From contig NZ_CP022657.1 in the NCBI RefSeq assembly GCF_002243515.1, forward strand, positions 960,001-1,024,000: 64,000 bases of DNA, read 5' to 3'. Of this stretch, positions 8,523 through 16,073 are shown piece by piece. Both the position numbers and the translations under genes were made by a program. The notes under the pieces were generated by a model, which searched no databases, was not told the DNA's origin, and saw only the letters and a list, made by a program, of their open reading frames with translations. This stretch comes from Tumebacillus algifaecis (GTDB taxonomy: Bacteria > Bacillota > Bacilli > Tumebacillales > Tumebacillaceae). Numbering within the stretch: position 1 is the stretch's first letter; every line of letters begins with the position of its first letter.

Positions 8523-9491
8523 ATGACACAGATGAAGTACAGACGTTTGGGCCGCTCGGGGATGAAAGTTTCGGAAATCGCGCTCGGCTCTTGGCTGACG
8601 TACGGCGGCTACACAGAAGATCAGGCAGCGACCGCTTGTATTGACCGGGCGTATGAACTGGGCATCAACTTCTTTGACACGGCAAACGTGTATCGCCGCG
8701 GCGATGCAGAGATCGTGGTCGGGAAGGCGTTGGCCAAGTATCCGCGCGATTCCTACGTGTTGGCGACCAAGGCGTTTTGGCCGATGGGTGATGGTCCGAA
8801 CGACCGTGGTCTTTCGCGCAAACATATCTTTGAGCAGGTTCACGCGTCCTTGAAGCGTTTGAATGTGGAGTATATCGATCTGTGGCAATGCCACCGTTTC
8901 GATGTAGAGACACCGCTGGATGAAACGCTTCGCGCGATCGACGACCTGATCACACAGGGGAAAATCCTGTACGCAGGCGTTTCGGAATGGACGGCGACGC
9001 AGATTGCCGAAGCTTTACATACCGCAGATAAGCTGTTGTTGGATCGCATCGTGTCCAACCAGCCGCAATATTCGATGTTGCAGCGCTATATCGAACCGGA
9101 AATCATTCCGCTGTCTGAACGTGAAGGTGTAGGCCAAGTCGTATGGTCGCCGCTGGCACAAGGCATGCTGACCGGAAAATACAAAAAAGGTGAAGCACTC
9201 CCGACAGGCTCCCGTGCAGCGGTCGAAGATCCGAGCGTCTCCGGATCGGTACAACGGTTCTTCACCGACGAGAACTTCAGCAAAGTTGAGCAACTGCGTG
9301 CGATCGCCGAGCGCAACAACTGCTCGTTGGCGCAACTTGCGCTGGCTTGGATTCTCCGTCAGCCGAATGTCTCATCGGCCATCATCGGCGCCTCGCGTCC
9401 GGAACAGGTAGAAGAGAACGTCAAGGCGCTGGACGTCGTGTTGACCGCCGAAGATCTTGCTTCGATCGAAGCGATTTTGCAAGCGAAATAA
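8523..9491 (+). CDS. aldo/keto reductase
   Basis: A 322-residue NADPH-dependent oxidoreductase of the Kv-beta/YghZ-like branch. The catalytic tetrad can be followed: Asp and Tyr in FFDTANVY, Lys in LATKAFW and His in WQCHRFD. The cofactor end SSAIIGASRPEQVEEN is also present. ATG 8523 has AGGAGGTG six bases upstream. An open frame extends about 30 codons further upstream but without a binding site and overlaps the regulator gene. Located 88 bases behind the ArsR-DUF2087 gene, so it may be co-transcribed. Substrate unknown. Confidence 0.9.
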   Translation: MTQMKYRRLGRSGMKVSEIALGSWLTYGGYTEDQAATACIDRAYELGINFFDTANVYRRGDAEIVVGKALAKYPRDSYVLATKAFWPMGDGPNDRGLSRKHIFEQVHASLKRLNVEYIDLWQCHRFDVETPLDETLRAIDDLITQGKILYAGVSEWTATQIAEALHTADKLLLDRIVSNQPQYSMLQRYIEPEIIPLSEREGVGQVVWSPLAQGMLTGKYKKGEALPTGSRAAVEDPSVSGSVQRFFTDENFSKVEQLRAIAERNNCSLAQLALAWILRQPNVSSAIIGASRPEQVEENVKALDVVLTAEDLASIEAILQAK

Positions 9492-9500
9492 GTGCAAGCA

Positions 9501-9532
9501 GGCAGGCTACCGCAAGGGAAGCCTGCCTTTTT
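9501..9532 (+). terminator. Rho-independent terminator
   Basis: GGCAGGCT (9501-9508) pairs with AGCCTGCC (9520-9527), followed by five T. Ends the aldo/keto reductase transcript. Confidence 0.88.
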
Positions 9533-9586
9533 CTGTCTGCTGCATCTGTCAGTGTTTATTGCATCTGCCAGCCAAGGCAACCCTAC

Positions 9587-11215
9587 TCAATGCTCGCGAG
9601 TGCGAAACTGCTCCTTGAGGTAGGCGGCCGTTCTTGCGGCCAACGCCATGACGGTGTTGGTCGGATTGCCACCGCCGGAGGTGACAAAAGCGGCGGCGGA
9701 ACAGATGTAGAGGTTGGGAATGTCGTGGGTTTGGCACCATTTGTTGACGACAGACGTGTCTGGATCGTCCCCCATGCGGCAACCGCCCATCAGGTGGGCT
9801 GAGTCGTTGACCACAAACTCAGGTCTGCCGCCTGCCGCTTTGATGATCTCTTTCATCATATACACCGCATGGTCGATCAACTTCAGATCGTTGTCGCCAT
9901 ATGAAAAAGTCACCTTGGGCACGGGCAGTCCATACTCATCCTTATGATCGGTCAACGTCACTCGGTTGTCCGCATGCGGCAACACTTCCCCGACCAGCGT
10001 CACCCGAGAGTAGTAGTTGTAGTCGATCATCGTTTCGCGCAACCGTCTGCCCCACAAGCCCGCCTGCACGGCCAAGCCTTTGCCCATCGAAACGGGACGT
10101 GCTCCGTGCGCATGCAAGGTGTAGCCGCGCATGAAGCCGCGATCCAAACGCGTCGCATACATCTCCTGTGTCGTGGCAAGCACGGGCGTACCTTTGTACA
10201 GGCGAACCTCGTCCTCGAATCTCCCATACACATCATGTGACGAGTGTGGCATGATGTAGCGTCCGACCGTCCCACTGGAGTTGGCCAGACCGTCCGGGTG
10301 GCTAGGGGTGGCAGAGGCCAACAGCAGCCGCGGAGTCTCGACGACAAAGGAGGACAGGATGATCACTTTGCCGCGCTGGCGGTACTCCACGCCGTCATGG
10401 TTGAAGATCACACTCTGCGCAATGCCTGTCTGATCCAACTCGATCTGCGTGACCATGCAATCGGTCAGGATCTCCGCCCCAGCTGAAATCGCTTTGGGTA
10501 TGTGGTGCACCAACCCCGAATACTTCGCATTCGGCATACAGCCTTGGTTGCAAAAGCCGCGATTGATACACGGCGGTCGCCCGTCAAACGGGGCGGAGTT
10601 GATCGCCAGCGGAGCGACCACGCTTTTGATCCCCAGCGCTTCACACCCGATGCGAAACAGTTCCGCATTGGCAGACAACGGCTCTCGCTCCGGCATCGGG
10701 TATGGTCCGCGAAATGGCCCCCACGGAAATTTTTTCGGCCCCGACACGCCGATCGAGCGCTCGATATAGTCATAGTACGGTGCCAAATCGGCATAGCGGA
10801 TCGGCCAATCCTCGCCGACCCCATCCTGTGTTTTCGTCACGAAGTCGCTTTCATGAAATCGTAAAAACACACCTGTAAAGTGTGTCGTGCCACCGCCGAC
10901 CCCGCGACCCGAGTTGTTATGCCCCATCTGAAGCGGGTCGTTGCCGCCGACGATGCGCGTGTCTTGCCAGCTTAGTCGCGCCATCGCCAGTTCGTCCGAG
11001 GCGAAGTCGGACTGCGGATTCCAAAACGGCCCCGCTTCCAGCACGACCACACGCAATCCGGTCAAACTCAGCTCATACGCCAATACGCCGCCAGCCGCCC
11101 CGGCGCCGACGATGACTACATCCGCTTCATCGGGGTATTTGCGGTGGTCGAGGTCATCGAAACGGTGCCCTTCGTAATGACAGACATTGTGATGGATCGG
11201 ATCGTGACTACGCAT
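9587..11215 (-). CDS. GMC-family FAD oxidoreductase (gluconate dehydrogenase-like large subunit)
   Basis: A 542-residue flavoprotein. The dinucleotide fold VVIVGAGAAGGVLAYELS begins near residue 33 and the second half carries SAHLMGGCRMGDDPDTSVV and the C-terminal GGNPTNTVMALAARTAAYL signature of the glucose-methanol-choline family. It resembles the flavin subunit of membrane-bound gluconate 2-dehydrogenase. The GTRC-like stretch CINRGFCNQGCMPNAK is cysteine-rich. It overlaps the upstream subunit 3-like gene by eight bases, so it is translated as part of a three-gene operon. It probably oxidises a sugar or sugar acid and feeds electrons to the membrane; the exact substrate is not shown. Confidence 0.88.
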   Translation of the reverse strand: MRSHDPIHHNVCHYEGHRFDDLDHRKYPDEADVVIVGAGAAGGVLAYELSLTGLRVVVLEAGPFWNPQSDFASDELAMARLSWQDTRIVGGNDPLQMGHNNSGRGVGGGTTHFTGVFLRFHESDFVTKTQDGVGEDWPIRYADLAPYYDYIERSIGVSGPKKFPWGPFRGPYPMPEREPLSANAELFRIGCEALGIKSVVAPLAINSAPFDGRPPCINRGFCNQGCMPNAKYSGLVHHIPKAISAGAEILTDCMVTQIELDQTGIAQSVIFNHDGVEYRQRGKVIILSSFVVETPRLLLASATPSHPDGLANSSGTVGRYIMPHSSHDVYGRFEDEVRLYKGTPVLATTQEMYATRLDRGFMRGYTLHAHGARPVSMGKGLAVQAGLWGRRLRETMIDYNYYSRVTLVGEVLPHADNRVTLTDHKDEYGLPVPKVTFSYGDNDLKLIDHAVYMMKEIIKAAGGRPEFVVNDSAHLMGGCRMGDDPDTSVVNKWCQTHDIPNLYICSAAAFVTSGGGNPTNTVMALAARTAAYLKEQFRTREH

Positions 11216-11807
11216 CTTGTCTCGCCTCCCAAGGGTCGGTCAAGCCGCGCTCGCTGCGCACATACCCGCGCGGATAGGCCGGTCCCCCGTATCCGATCTC
11301 CGACCAGATGGTTGGGTGCGAGTAGTAGGCGCTGACCGTTTCGGAGAGCATGTTTTGAAAAAACGCCTTGGCGGGGATGGGCTGGCCTTCTTGAGCGGGA
11401 AGCGCCAAGGTCTCATTTTCCAGCCCGACCAACAGCGCGATTTGTTGCTCGGGCCGAAGCGTCGCGAACAGGTCGCCATGCTCGGCCTGTGCCAACTTGT
11501 CGAGCGCGGCCAATCCCTTTTTCACCAGCTCTTGAAAAGGCGGGACTCCTGCCTGGCGCTGCGATTCGCCGACGTCGCTGCTCAATTTCGTGTCCAGATG
11601 CTTGACGATAAAATCGAGCAGCTCCTTGCGCCCATCATCGACCAGCAGGTTGGCGATCGCGCGAATCTGCTCTGCTTCCGCCCCGGTCAAGTTGTGCAGC
11701 GTGCCGACCACCTCGAACCGCTTTTGTACGATTTCACGCGTGTGATCATCCCATTGCTCCTGCTCTTGCATCACTTGATAACGCGGATAATGCGTTCTGC
11801 GTTCCAT
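11208..11807 (-). CDS. gluconate 2-dehydrogenase subunit 3 family protein
   Basis: A 199-residue protein matching the small partner of GMC dehydrogenases: LTGAEAEQIRAIANLLVDD near residue 40, a helical middle, then FFQNMLSETVSAYYSHPTIW and GYGGPAYPRGY at the end. In relatives this subunit helps fold or export the flavoprotein, often through a Tat signal; no clear twin-arginine signal is visible here. It lies between the membrane protein gene and the GMC gene, overlapping the latter. ATG has GGAGGAT-type sequence upstream on the minus strand. Confidence 0.85.
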   Translation of the reverse strand: MERRTHYPRYQVMQEQEQWDDHTREIVQKRFEVVGTLHNLTGAEAEQIRAIANLLVDDGRKELLDFIVKHLDTKLSSDVGESQRQAGVPPFQELVKKGLAALDKLAQAEHGDLFATLRPEQQIALLVGLENETLALPAQEGQPIPAKAFFQNMLSETVSAYYSHPTIWSEIGYGGPAYPRGYVRSERGLTDPWEARQDA

Positions 11808-11833
11808 CCTCCTGCCTCCTTGTTGCGTCCGCT

Positions 11834-12232
11834 TTACGCCCAGTACAACAAAATCAGCCCGATCACACTGGAAAGGGTGATCAGCCCTGGCAGTGTCGCT
11901 GGAGGGCCGACCAGAAAATTGCGCATTTCATACCCGCCGACGCGCTCGCCGACGCCGCGTAGGTGCATGAACGAGCCAAACGCGCCAGCCAGAAGGGAAG
12001 CGGCTAGCAACACAGACAGTGCAGCCCGCAGCCATGACAAGTTGGCAAAGGTAAGCGTCACCAGTGCCAGCCCGTCGATCGGGGTGGCCAGCACGGGAAT
12101 CCACATCGACCAGTGGCGAAAATTTTGGCGGTAGTGGTACATCGTGACCTGAACAAAAATCATGAAAAACATCAGGCCCAGGAGCAGGATCACGACCCGC
12201 TCGATCGGCCATCCATACCAGCCTGTCACCAT
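11834..12232 (-). CDS. integral membrane protein of GMC dehydrogenase operon
   Basis: A 132-residue protein with four hydrophobic segments and a His-containing stretch, VTMYHYRQNFRHW, between the first two. ATG 12232 (MVTGWYGWPIERV) is chosen because GGAGGTG lies nine bases upstream; an in-phase TTG at 12268 would add twelve residues without a good site. As first gene of the operon with subunit 3 and GMC proteins, it may anchor the enzyme or pass electrons to quinone. I do not recognise the family; haem binding by the His residues is only a guess. Confidence 0.7.
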   Translation of the reverse strand: MVTGWYGWPIERVVILLLGLMFFMIFVQVTMYHYRQNFRHWSMWIPVLATPIDGLALVTLTFANLSWLRAALSVLLAASLLAGAFGSFMHLRGVGERVGGYEMRNFLVGPPATLPGLITLSSVIGLILLYWA

Positions 12233-12366
12233 CTTGAAAAACACCTCCACAACCCCTAGGATTGCCAAAAATTCATCCGAATAGAAGACTATTCCTTGCG
12301 AAGACTAGACCTACACTCTATAATTCAGGAGAATGCAGAAAAAGAGACAAAGGTGAGATCGAAAAC

Positions 12367-13044
12367 ATGCGTATTCGGGGACGTGACAAGCTCATCCGGC
12401 AGTACAACTTGCACAAAGAAGCTGGACGGATTGTAGAGATGGCAAGCAATCATCAAGGTCGCTGGCAAGAGCTGTTTGGCAACGACAATCCGATCTATAT
12501 TGAAATTGGAACGGGGCGCGGCCGCTTTATTGCGACGCACGCAGCCCAAAATCCGGACATCAACTATGTTGGGATCGAGTTGGAACACGAACTGCTTGGC
12601 AAAGTTGGCAAAAAGGCGGAAGAGCTTGCGGTCGGCAAAAATTTGCTGTTGACGCCTGCCGACGCTGTGCGCCTGACCGATTTTTTTTCACCGGGCGAGG
12701 TAGCACGGATCTACTTGAACTTCTCCGATCCGTGGCCGAAAACACGCCATGCGAAGCGACGTCTGACCTATCGCGACTTCCTACAGTCCTACCGCAGTGT
12801 TTTGCAGGCAGGGGGCGCGGTGCACTTTAAGACGGACAACCGCGATCTGTTCCAATTTTCCTTGAACGAATTTGCCGAAGATGATTGGAAAATGTCGGCG
12901 ATCACACTCGATTTGCACAATAGCCAATGGATGGAAGGCAATGTGATGACCGAGTACGAGGAAAAGTTCTCCTCGCAAGGTATGCCGATCTATCGACTGG
13001 AAGCTAGGCCATATCCGAAGCGTCCGGAACACCCCTCTGAGTAG
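12367..13044 (+). CDS. trmB: tRNA (guanine-N7-)-methyltransferase
   Basis: A 225-residue SAM-dependent enzyme that methylates G46 in the tRNA variable loop. The start MRIRGRDK is the usual TrmB beginning. Further motifs are IYIEIGTGRGRFI for SAM binding, NYVGIELEHELL, LNFSDPWPKTRHAKRRLTY, which is the family hallmark, and FKTDNRDLF near the end. An open frame extends 35 codons upstream, but AAGGTGAG nine bases before ATG 12367 fixes the start. Divergent from the GMC operon, ending in a terminator that overlaps the last codons. Confidence 0.93.
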   Translation: MRIRGRDKLIRQYNLHKEAGRIVEMASNHQGRWQELFGNDNPIYIEIGTGRGRFIATHAAQNPDINYVGIELEHELLGKVGKKAEELAVGKNLLLTPADAVRLTDFFSPGEVARIYLNFSDPWPKTRHAKRRLTYRDFLQSYRSVLQAGGAVHFKTDNRDLFQFSLNEFAEDDWKMSAITLDLHNSQWMEGNVMTEYEEKFSSQGMPIYRLEARPYPKRPEHPSE

Positions 13045-13055
13045 GGGTGTTTTTG
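13028..13055 (+). terminator. Rho-independent terminator of trmB
   Basis: AACACCCCT (13028-13036) pairs with AGGGGTGTT (13043-13051) followed by T residues; the stop codon lies in the loop. Confidence 0.85.
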
Positions 13056-13238
13056 CTTGAGCAGGCAAGGCGATTTTTATTTGCTGCAGGATCAGCATAA
13101 ATGATGGAATCACCCATATATTGAATCCTGTAAGTCGTAAAAGCGACTACATAAATAGAGAGATGGGAAGCCTGTAATGATGTAAACCTGGTGATCGTCC
13201 GAGAAAAAGCACTCCGCACACGTTGCGGGGTGTTTTTT
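13056..13238 (+). other. gene-free stretch, possible small RNA or leader
   Basis: No frame with a ribosome binding site is visible between the trmB terminator and a second terminator at 13210-13238. The stretch contains an AGTCG/CGACT hairpin near 13134-13150. A second terminator without a gene suggests a short transcript. I could not match it to a riboswitch class, and no convincing promoter was found. Confidence 0.3.
13210..13238 (+). terminator. Rho-independent terminator without an obvious gene
   Basis: CACTCCGC (13210-13217) pairs with GCGGGGTG (13225-13232), followed by six T. Confidence 0.75.
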
Positions 13239-13270
13239 CATGCCCAAATATACAATTTGAAATCATAACT

Positions 13271-13301
13271 TGACATTTGATTCTTTGTTTTATATATAAT
13301 A
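13271..13301 (+). promoter_or_regulatory. sigma-A promoter of subtilase pair
   Basis: TTGACA at 13271-13276; TATATA at 13294-13299 (17-base spacer) or TATAAT at 13296-13301 (19-base spacer). AT-rich surroundings. Drives the first subtilase gene at 13340. Confidence 0.65.
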
Positions 13302-13339
13302 AAAATGTAATTTATTAAAATAGAAAGGGAGGATTCGTA

Positions 13340-14548
13340 ATGAATTGGAACAAAAAAGCGGTAGGAGCAACTTTGGCACTTGGGTTGGCTGTATCGGTCA
13401 GCCTGCCCGCCTATGCGGGGTCTGCTACCTATGTGGAGCAGGGCCGAGTCGGTACTCCGATCAATCTGCTCGATGAGACGAAGGGGAAAATTGCCACAGC
13501 CAACGTTTTGGTAAAAGTGAAGTCGGGTAAGAAAGCCAGCAATATCGCTTTGAAGCATGGAGTGCGGCTCGGTGAACAGCTTGGCACAGGTGACTGGTAT
13601 GTCTTAGAAGTGCCGAGCGGACGACTCTCCCAAACGCTCGTCAAGCTCAAGCGGGACAAGGAGCTTGAAGCGGTGGAAGTGGACCAGCAAGTCGGCATCA
13701 CCGGGGAAGAACAGGCTGGCATCATGTTGACGCCGAACGACCCCGCTTTTTCAACTCAGCCCTATCTCAACCTGATTCAAGCCCCGGCAGCGTGGGATGT
13801 GACGACCGGCTCCTCCTCGCGCACGATCGCGATCATCGATACGGGTGTCGATCTTGATCATCCCGATCTGATCGGTAAAATTCTGCCGGGCTATGACTTT
13901 GTCAACGGTGATAGCATCGCGGACGATGATAACGGTCACGGCACAGCGGTCGCCGGAGTGGCCGCAGCCAGCTCCAACAACTTGACCGACATCACGGGTG
14001 TCGATTGGCAGGCCAAAATCTTGCCCGTCAAAGTGTTGAACGCAAGTGGAGCAGGCACTTATTCCAATGTCATCCAAGGTATCTATTACGCAGCCAATAA
14101 CGGGGCGAACGTGATCAACATGTCGTTCGGTGGTGGCGCCAGCGTATCGCTCCAAGATGCGATCAACTATGCGTACAGCAAAGGATGCATCATCGTCGCT
14201 GCGGATGATAGCTACGGGGGCACCGTCATGTATCCGGCCGCGTATGCCAACGTGGTCGGGGTCACCGGACTCAACGCGAGCGGTGTTCCGACAAGCGCGG
14301 GAAGTCACATCGACATCGCGGCTCCAGCCACTATGATCAGGACCACCCAGATGGGCGGAGGTACGGCGATTTACTCGGGTGTCTCTTACTCAGCGGCGAT
14401 CGTCTCCGGTGTGATGAGCCTCGCCTGGTCGTGCAACTTGTCCTATACGAATAGCGTTGTGCAAAACCGTGTGCTCACACAGGTTGACCCGATCCCAGGC
14501 AAGCCGTTTGGGCGTGTCAATGCCTATCAAACGGTCTTCGGATTCTAA
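13340..14548 (+). CDS. secreted subtilase-fold protein, oxyanion residue changed to Asp
   Basis: A 402-residue S8-family protein with signal peptide (about residues 1-26, ending AYA), an I9-like propeptide, and a catalytic domain from about residue 145. Asp167 (IIDTGVD), His200 (GHGTAVAG) and Ser349 can be aligned to the triad. The usual AAGNNG is AADDSYGG, which puts Asp290 where the oxyanion Asn should be, and the GTSMATP motif has become GVSYSAA. The related gene at 16074 keeps both motifs. Activity may be low, altered or lost; proprotein convertase PC2 is known to work with Asp at this place. RBS GGGAGG before ATG. Followed by a second divergent copy 43 bases on. Confidence 0.85.
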   Translation: MNWNKKAVGATLALGLAVSVSLPAYAGSATYVEQGRVGTPINLLDETKGKIATANVLVKVKSGKKASNIALKHGVRLGEQLGTGDWYVLEVPSGRLSQTLVKLKRDKELEAVEVDQQVGITGEEQAGIMLTPNDPAFSTQPYLNLIQAPAAWDVTTGSSSRTIAIIDTGVDLDHPDLIGKILPGYDFVNGDSIADDDNGHGTAVAGVAAASSNNLTDITGVDWQAKILPVKVLNASGAGTYSNVIQGIYYAANNGANVINMSFGGGASVSLQDAINYAYSKGCIIVAADDSYGGTVMYPAAYANVVGVTGLNASGVPTSAGSHIDIAAPATMIRTTQMGGGTAIYSGVSYSAAIVSGVMSLAWSCNLSYTNSVVQNRVLTQVDPIPGKPFGRVNAYQTVFGF

Positions 14549-14590
14549 ATGCTACACTGCATTGACAAACGACAAGGGAGGTCATATACG

Positions 14591-15754
14591 GTGAAAAGCG
14601 GGAACAGATGGGCAGGTTTTTTCCTCACGTTGGCGATGGTGACAGCGGTGGTGCCGGCAAGCGGTGCCTCTGCTGAGCAACCGAGCAAGGATCGAGCGGG
14701 GAATTCCTATGTGGAAGGCCAGATCCTCGTGAAAGTAAAACCGGGCAAGGATGCTGCTGTGCTTTCGAAAAAACTTGGCGCAAGCGAAGCGAAGTCGCTC
14801 GGCGGCGCGGAGTGGAAACTAGTGAAAGTGCCAATGGGGAAAACGGAAGAGTACCTTGCCAAATTCAAAGGGGACTCGGACGTGGCGGCAGCAGAACTTG
14901 ACTATATCTATACGGCACTTGCTACCACCCCGAACGACCCGCTCTATAGTAGCCAATGGCACTTGCCGAACATCGGCGCTGACGTGATGTGGGATACGAA
15001 CAGAGGCAGCGCTTCGAATGTGATCGCGATCATCGACACGGGGGTTGACCTCACCCATCCCGATCTGGTCGGCAAGATCGTACCAGGCTACAATTTTGTG
15101 GCCATGAATACGAATGCCAACGATGATCAGGGACACGGTACCTTCATGGCCACGCTCGCGGCTGCGAACACCAACAACGCGGTGCTTGGCGCAGGTGTGG
15201 ACTGGTATGCGAAAATCATGCCAGTCAAAGTGCTTGATGCTACGGGCGGCGGCACGACCTCGACGATCATCAGCGGCGTGCAGTGGGCAGCCGACAATGG
15301 CGCGAAGGTCATCAACATGTCGATCGGTGGTGGAAGCTACTCGACAGCGTTTCAAAATGTGATCGACTATGCGTGGAGCAAAGGCGTTGTGCTGACCGCA
15401 GCGGCGGGCAGTAGCGGCAGCACGTTGGCGCAATACCCAGCCGCTTACAACAATGTGGTAGCTGTGGCAGCGACCACATCTTCCGATTTGAAAGCATCCT
15501 TCAGCTCCTACGGCAGCTGGGTCGATTTTGCCGCACCTGGTTCGAGCATCGTATCGAGCAAGATGGGCGGCGGCTGGACTACCATGTCCGGTTCTTCGAC
15601 GTCCAGTGCGATCGTCGCTGGTGCTGTCACGCTGGCGTGGTCGAAGTATCCGACTTATACAAATGCAGGCATCATCAGTTATCTGGGCAGCCGAGCGACA
15701 CCGATAGCAGGCACTGGTACGTATTGGAACTACGGCAAGATCAATTTGCGTTAA
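14591..15754 (+). CDS. secreted subtilase-fold protein, oxyanion residue changed to Ser
   Basis: A 387-residue S8-family paralogue of its neighbours. Signal peptide at about residues 1-29 (ending GASA), propeptide with VEGQILVKVKPGKDA, catalytic domain from about residue 115. Triad residues Asp149, His182 and Ser336 align, but AAGNNG reads AAGSSG (Ser274 for the oxyanion Asn) and GTSMATP reads GSSTSSA. His is followed by GTFMATLA instead of GTHCAG. The start is GTG 14591 with AAGGGAGG upstream; the frame is open to 14549. No separate promoter or terminator lies between it and the previous gene, so both are probably one transcript. Confidence 0.85.
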   Translation: MKSGNRWAGFFLTLAMVTAVVPASGASAEQPSKDRAGNSYVEGQILVKVKPGKDAAVLSKKLGASEAKSLGGAEWKLVKVPMGKTEEYLAKFKGDSDVAAAELDYIYTALATTPNDPLYSSQWHLPNIGADVMWDTNRGSASNVIAIIDTGVDLTHPDLVGKIVPGYNFVAMNTNANDDQGHGTFMATLAAANTNNAVLGAGVDWYAKIMPVKVLDATGGGTTSTIISGVQWAADNGAKVINMSIGGGSYSTAFQNVIDYAWSKGVVLTAAAGSSGSTLAQYPAAYNNVVAVAATTSSDLKASFSSYGSWVDFAAPGSSIVSSKMGGGWTTMSGSSTSSAIVAGAVTLAWSKYPTYTNAGIISYLGSRATPIAGTGTYWNYGKINLR

Positions 15755-15769
15755 CAAGCAGGGTCGAGC

Positions 15770-15799
15770 AGAACACCTCTGATCAAGAGGTGTTCTTTT
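15770..15799 (+). terminator. Rho-independent terminator of subtilase pair
   Basis: AGAACACCTCT (15770-15780), five-base loop, AGAGGTGTTCT (15786-15796), then T residues. Confidence 0.88.
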
Positions 15800-15992
15800 C
15801 TTGTTTCCATAAGCGAATCATCATTTAGGAAAATAAATTTAAAACAAATTCAACGAACGAATATACAAATAAAAGGTTTGTTCCATTAGATAAGTAGAAA
15901 GTAAAATAATTAGAGATAACGAAAACGGCTGAAAATTGGCGAAACGATAAGAAAACAGGTTCAATGGTGGGTGTATTTGAATAATTCCTGAT

Positions 15993-16065
15993 TTGTATTA
16001 ATGAATTATAAGATATACAATATAGTCAGAAGGTGAAAAAACCTTCACAATATAAATAAAGGGGG
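15993..16065 (+). promoter_or_regulatory. promoter and 5' hairpin leader of subtilase gene
   Basis: The 270 bases before the third subtilase are strongly AT-rich and without a gene. TTGTAT at 15993-15998 and TACAAT at 16016-16021 are 17 bases apart and predict a start near 16028. The hairpin GAAGGT-GAAAAA-ACCTTC at 16029-16046 would then be the very 5' end of the mRNA. A 5'-terminal stem-loop stabilises the aprE mRNA of Bacillus subtilis, so a similar role is inferred. AAAGGGGG at 16058-16065 is the ribosome binding site. Confidence 0.5.
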
Positions 16066-16073
16066 CCATTAAA

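Noticed and set aside
9587-9800. Several plus-strand ORFs opposite the GMC gene
   Set aside because: They are shadows of a well-supported flavoprotein gene, without binding sites or domains.
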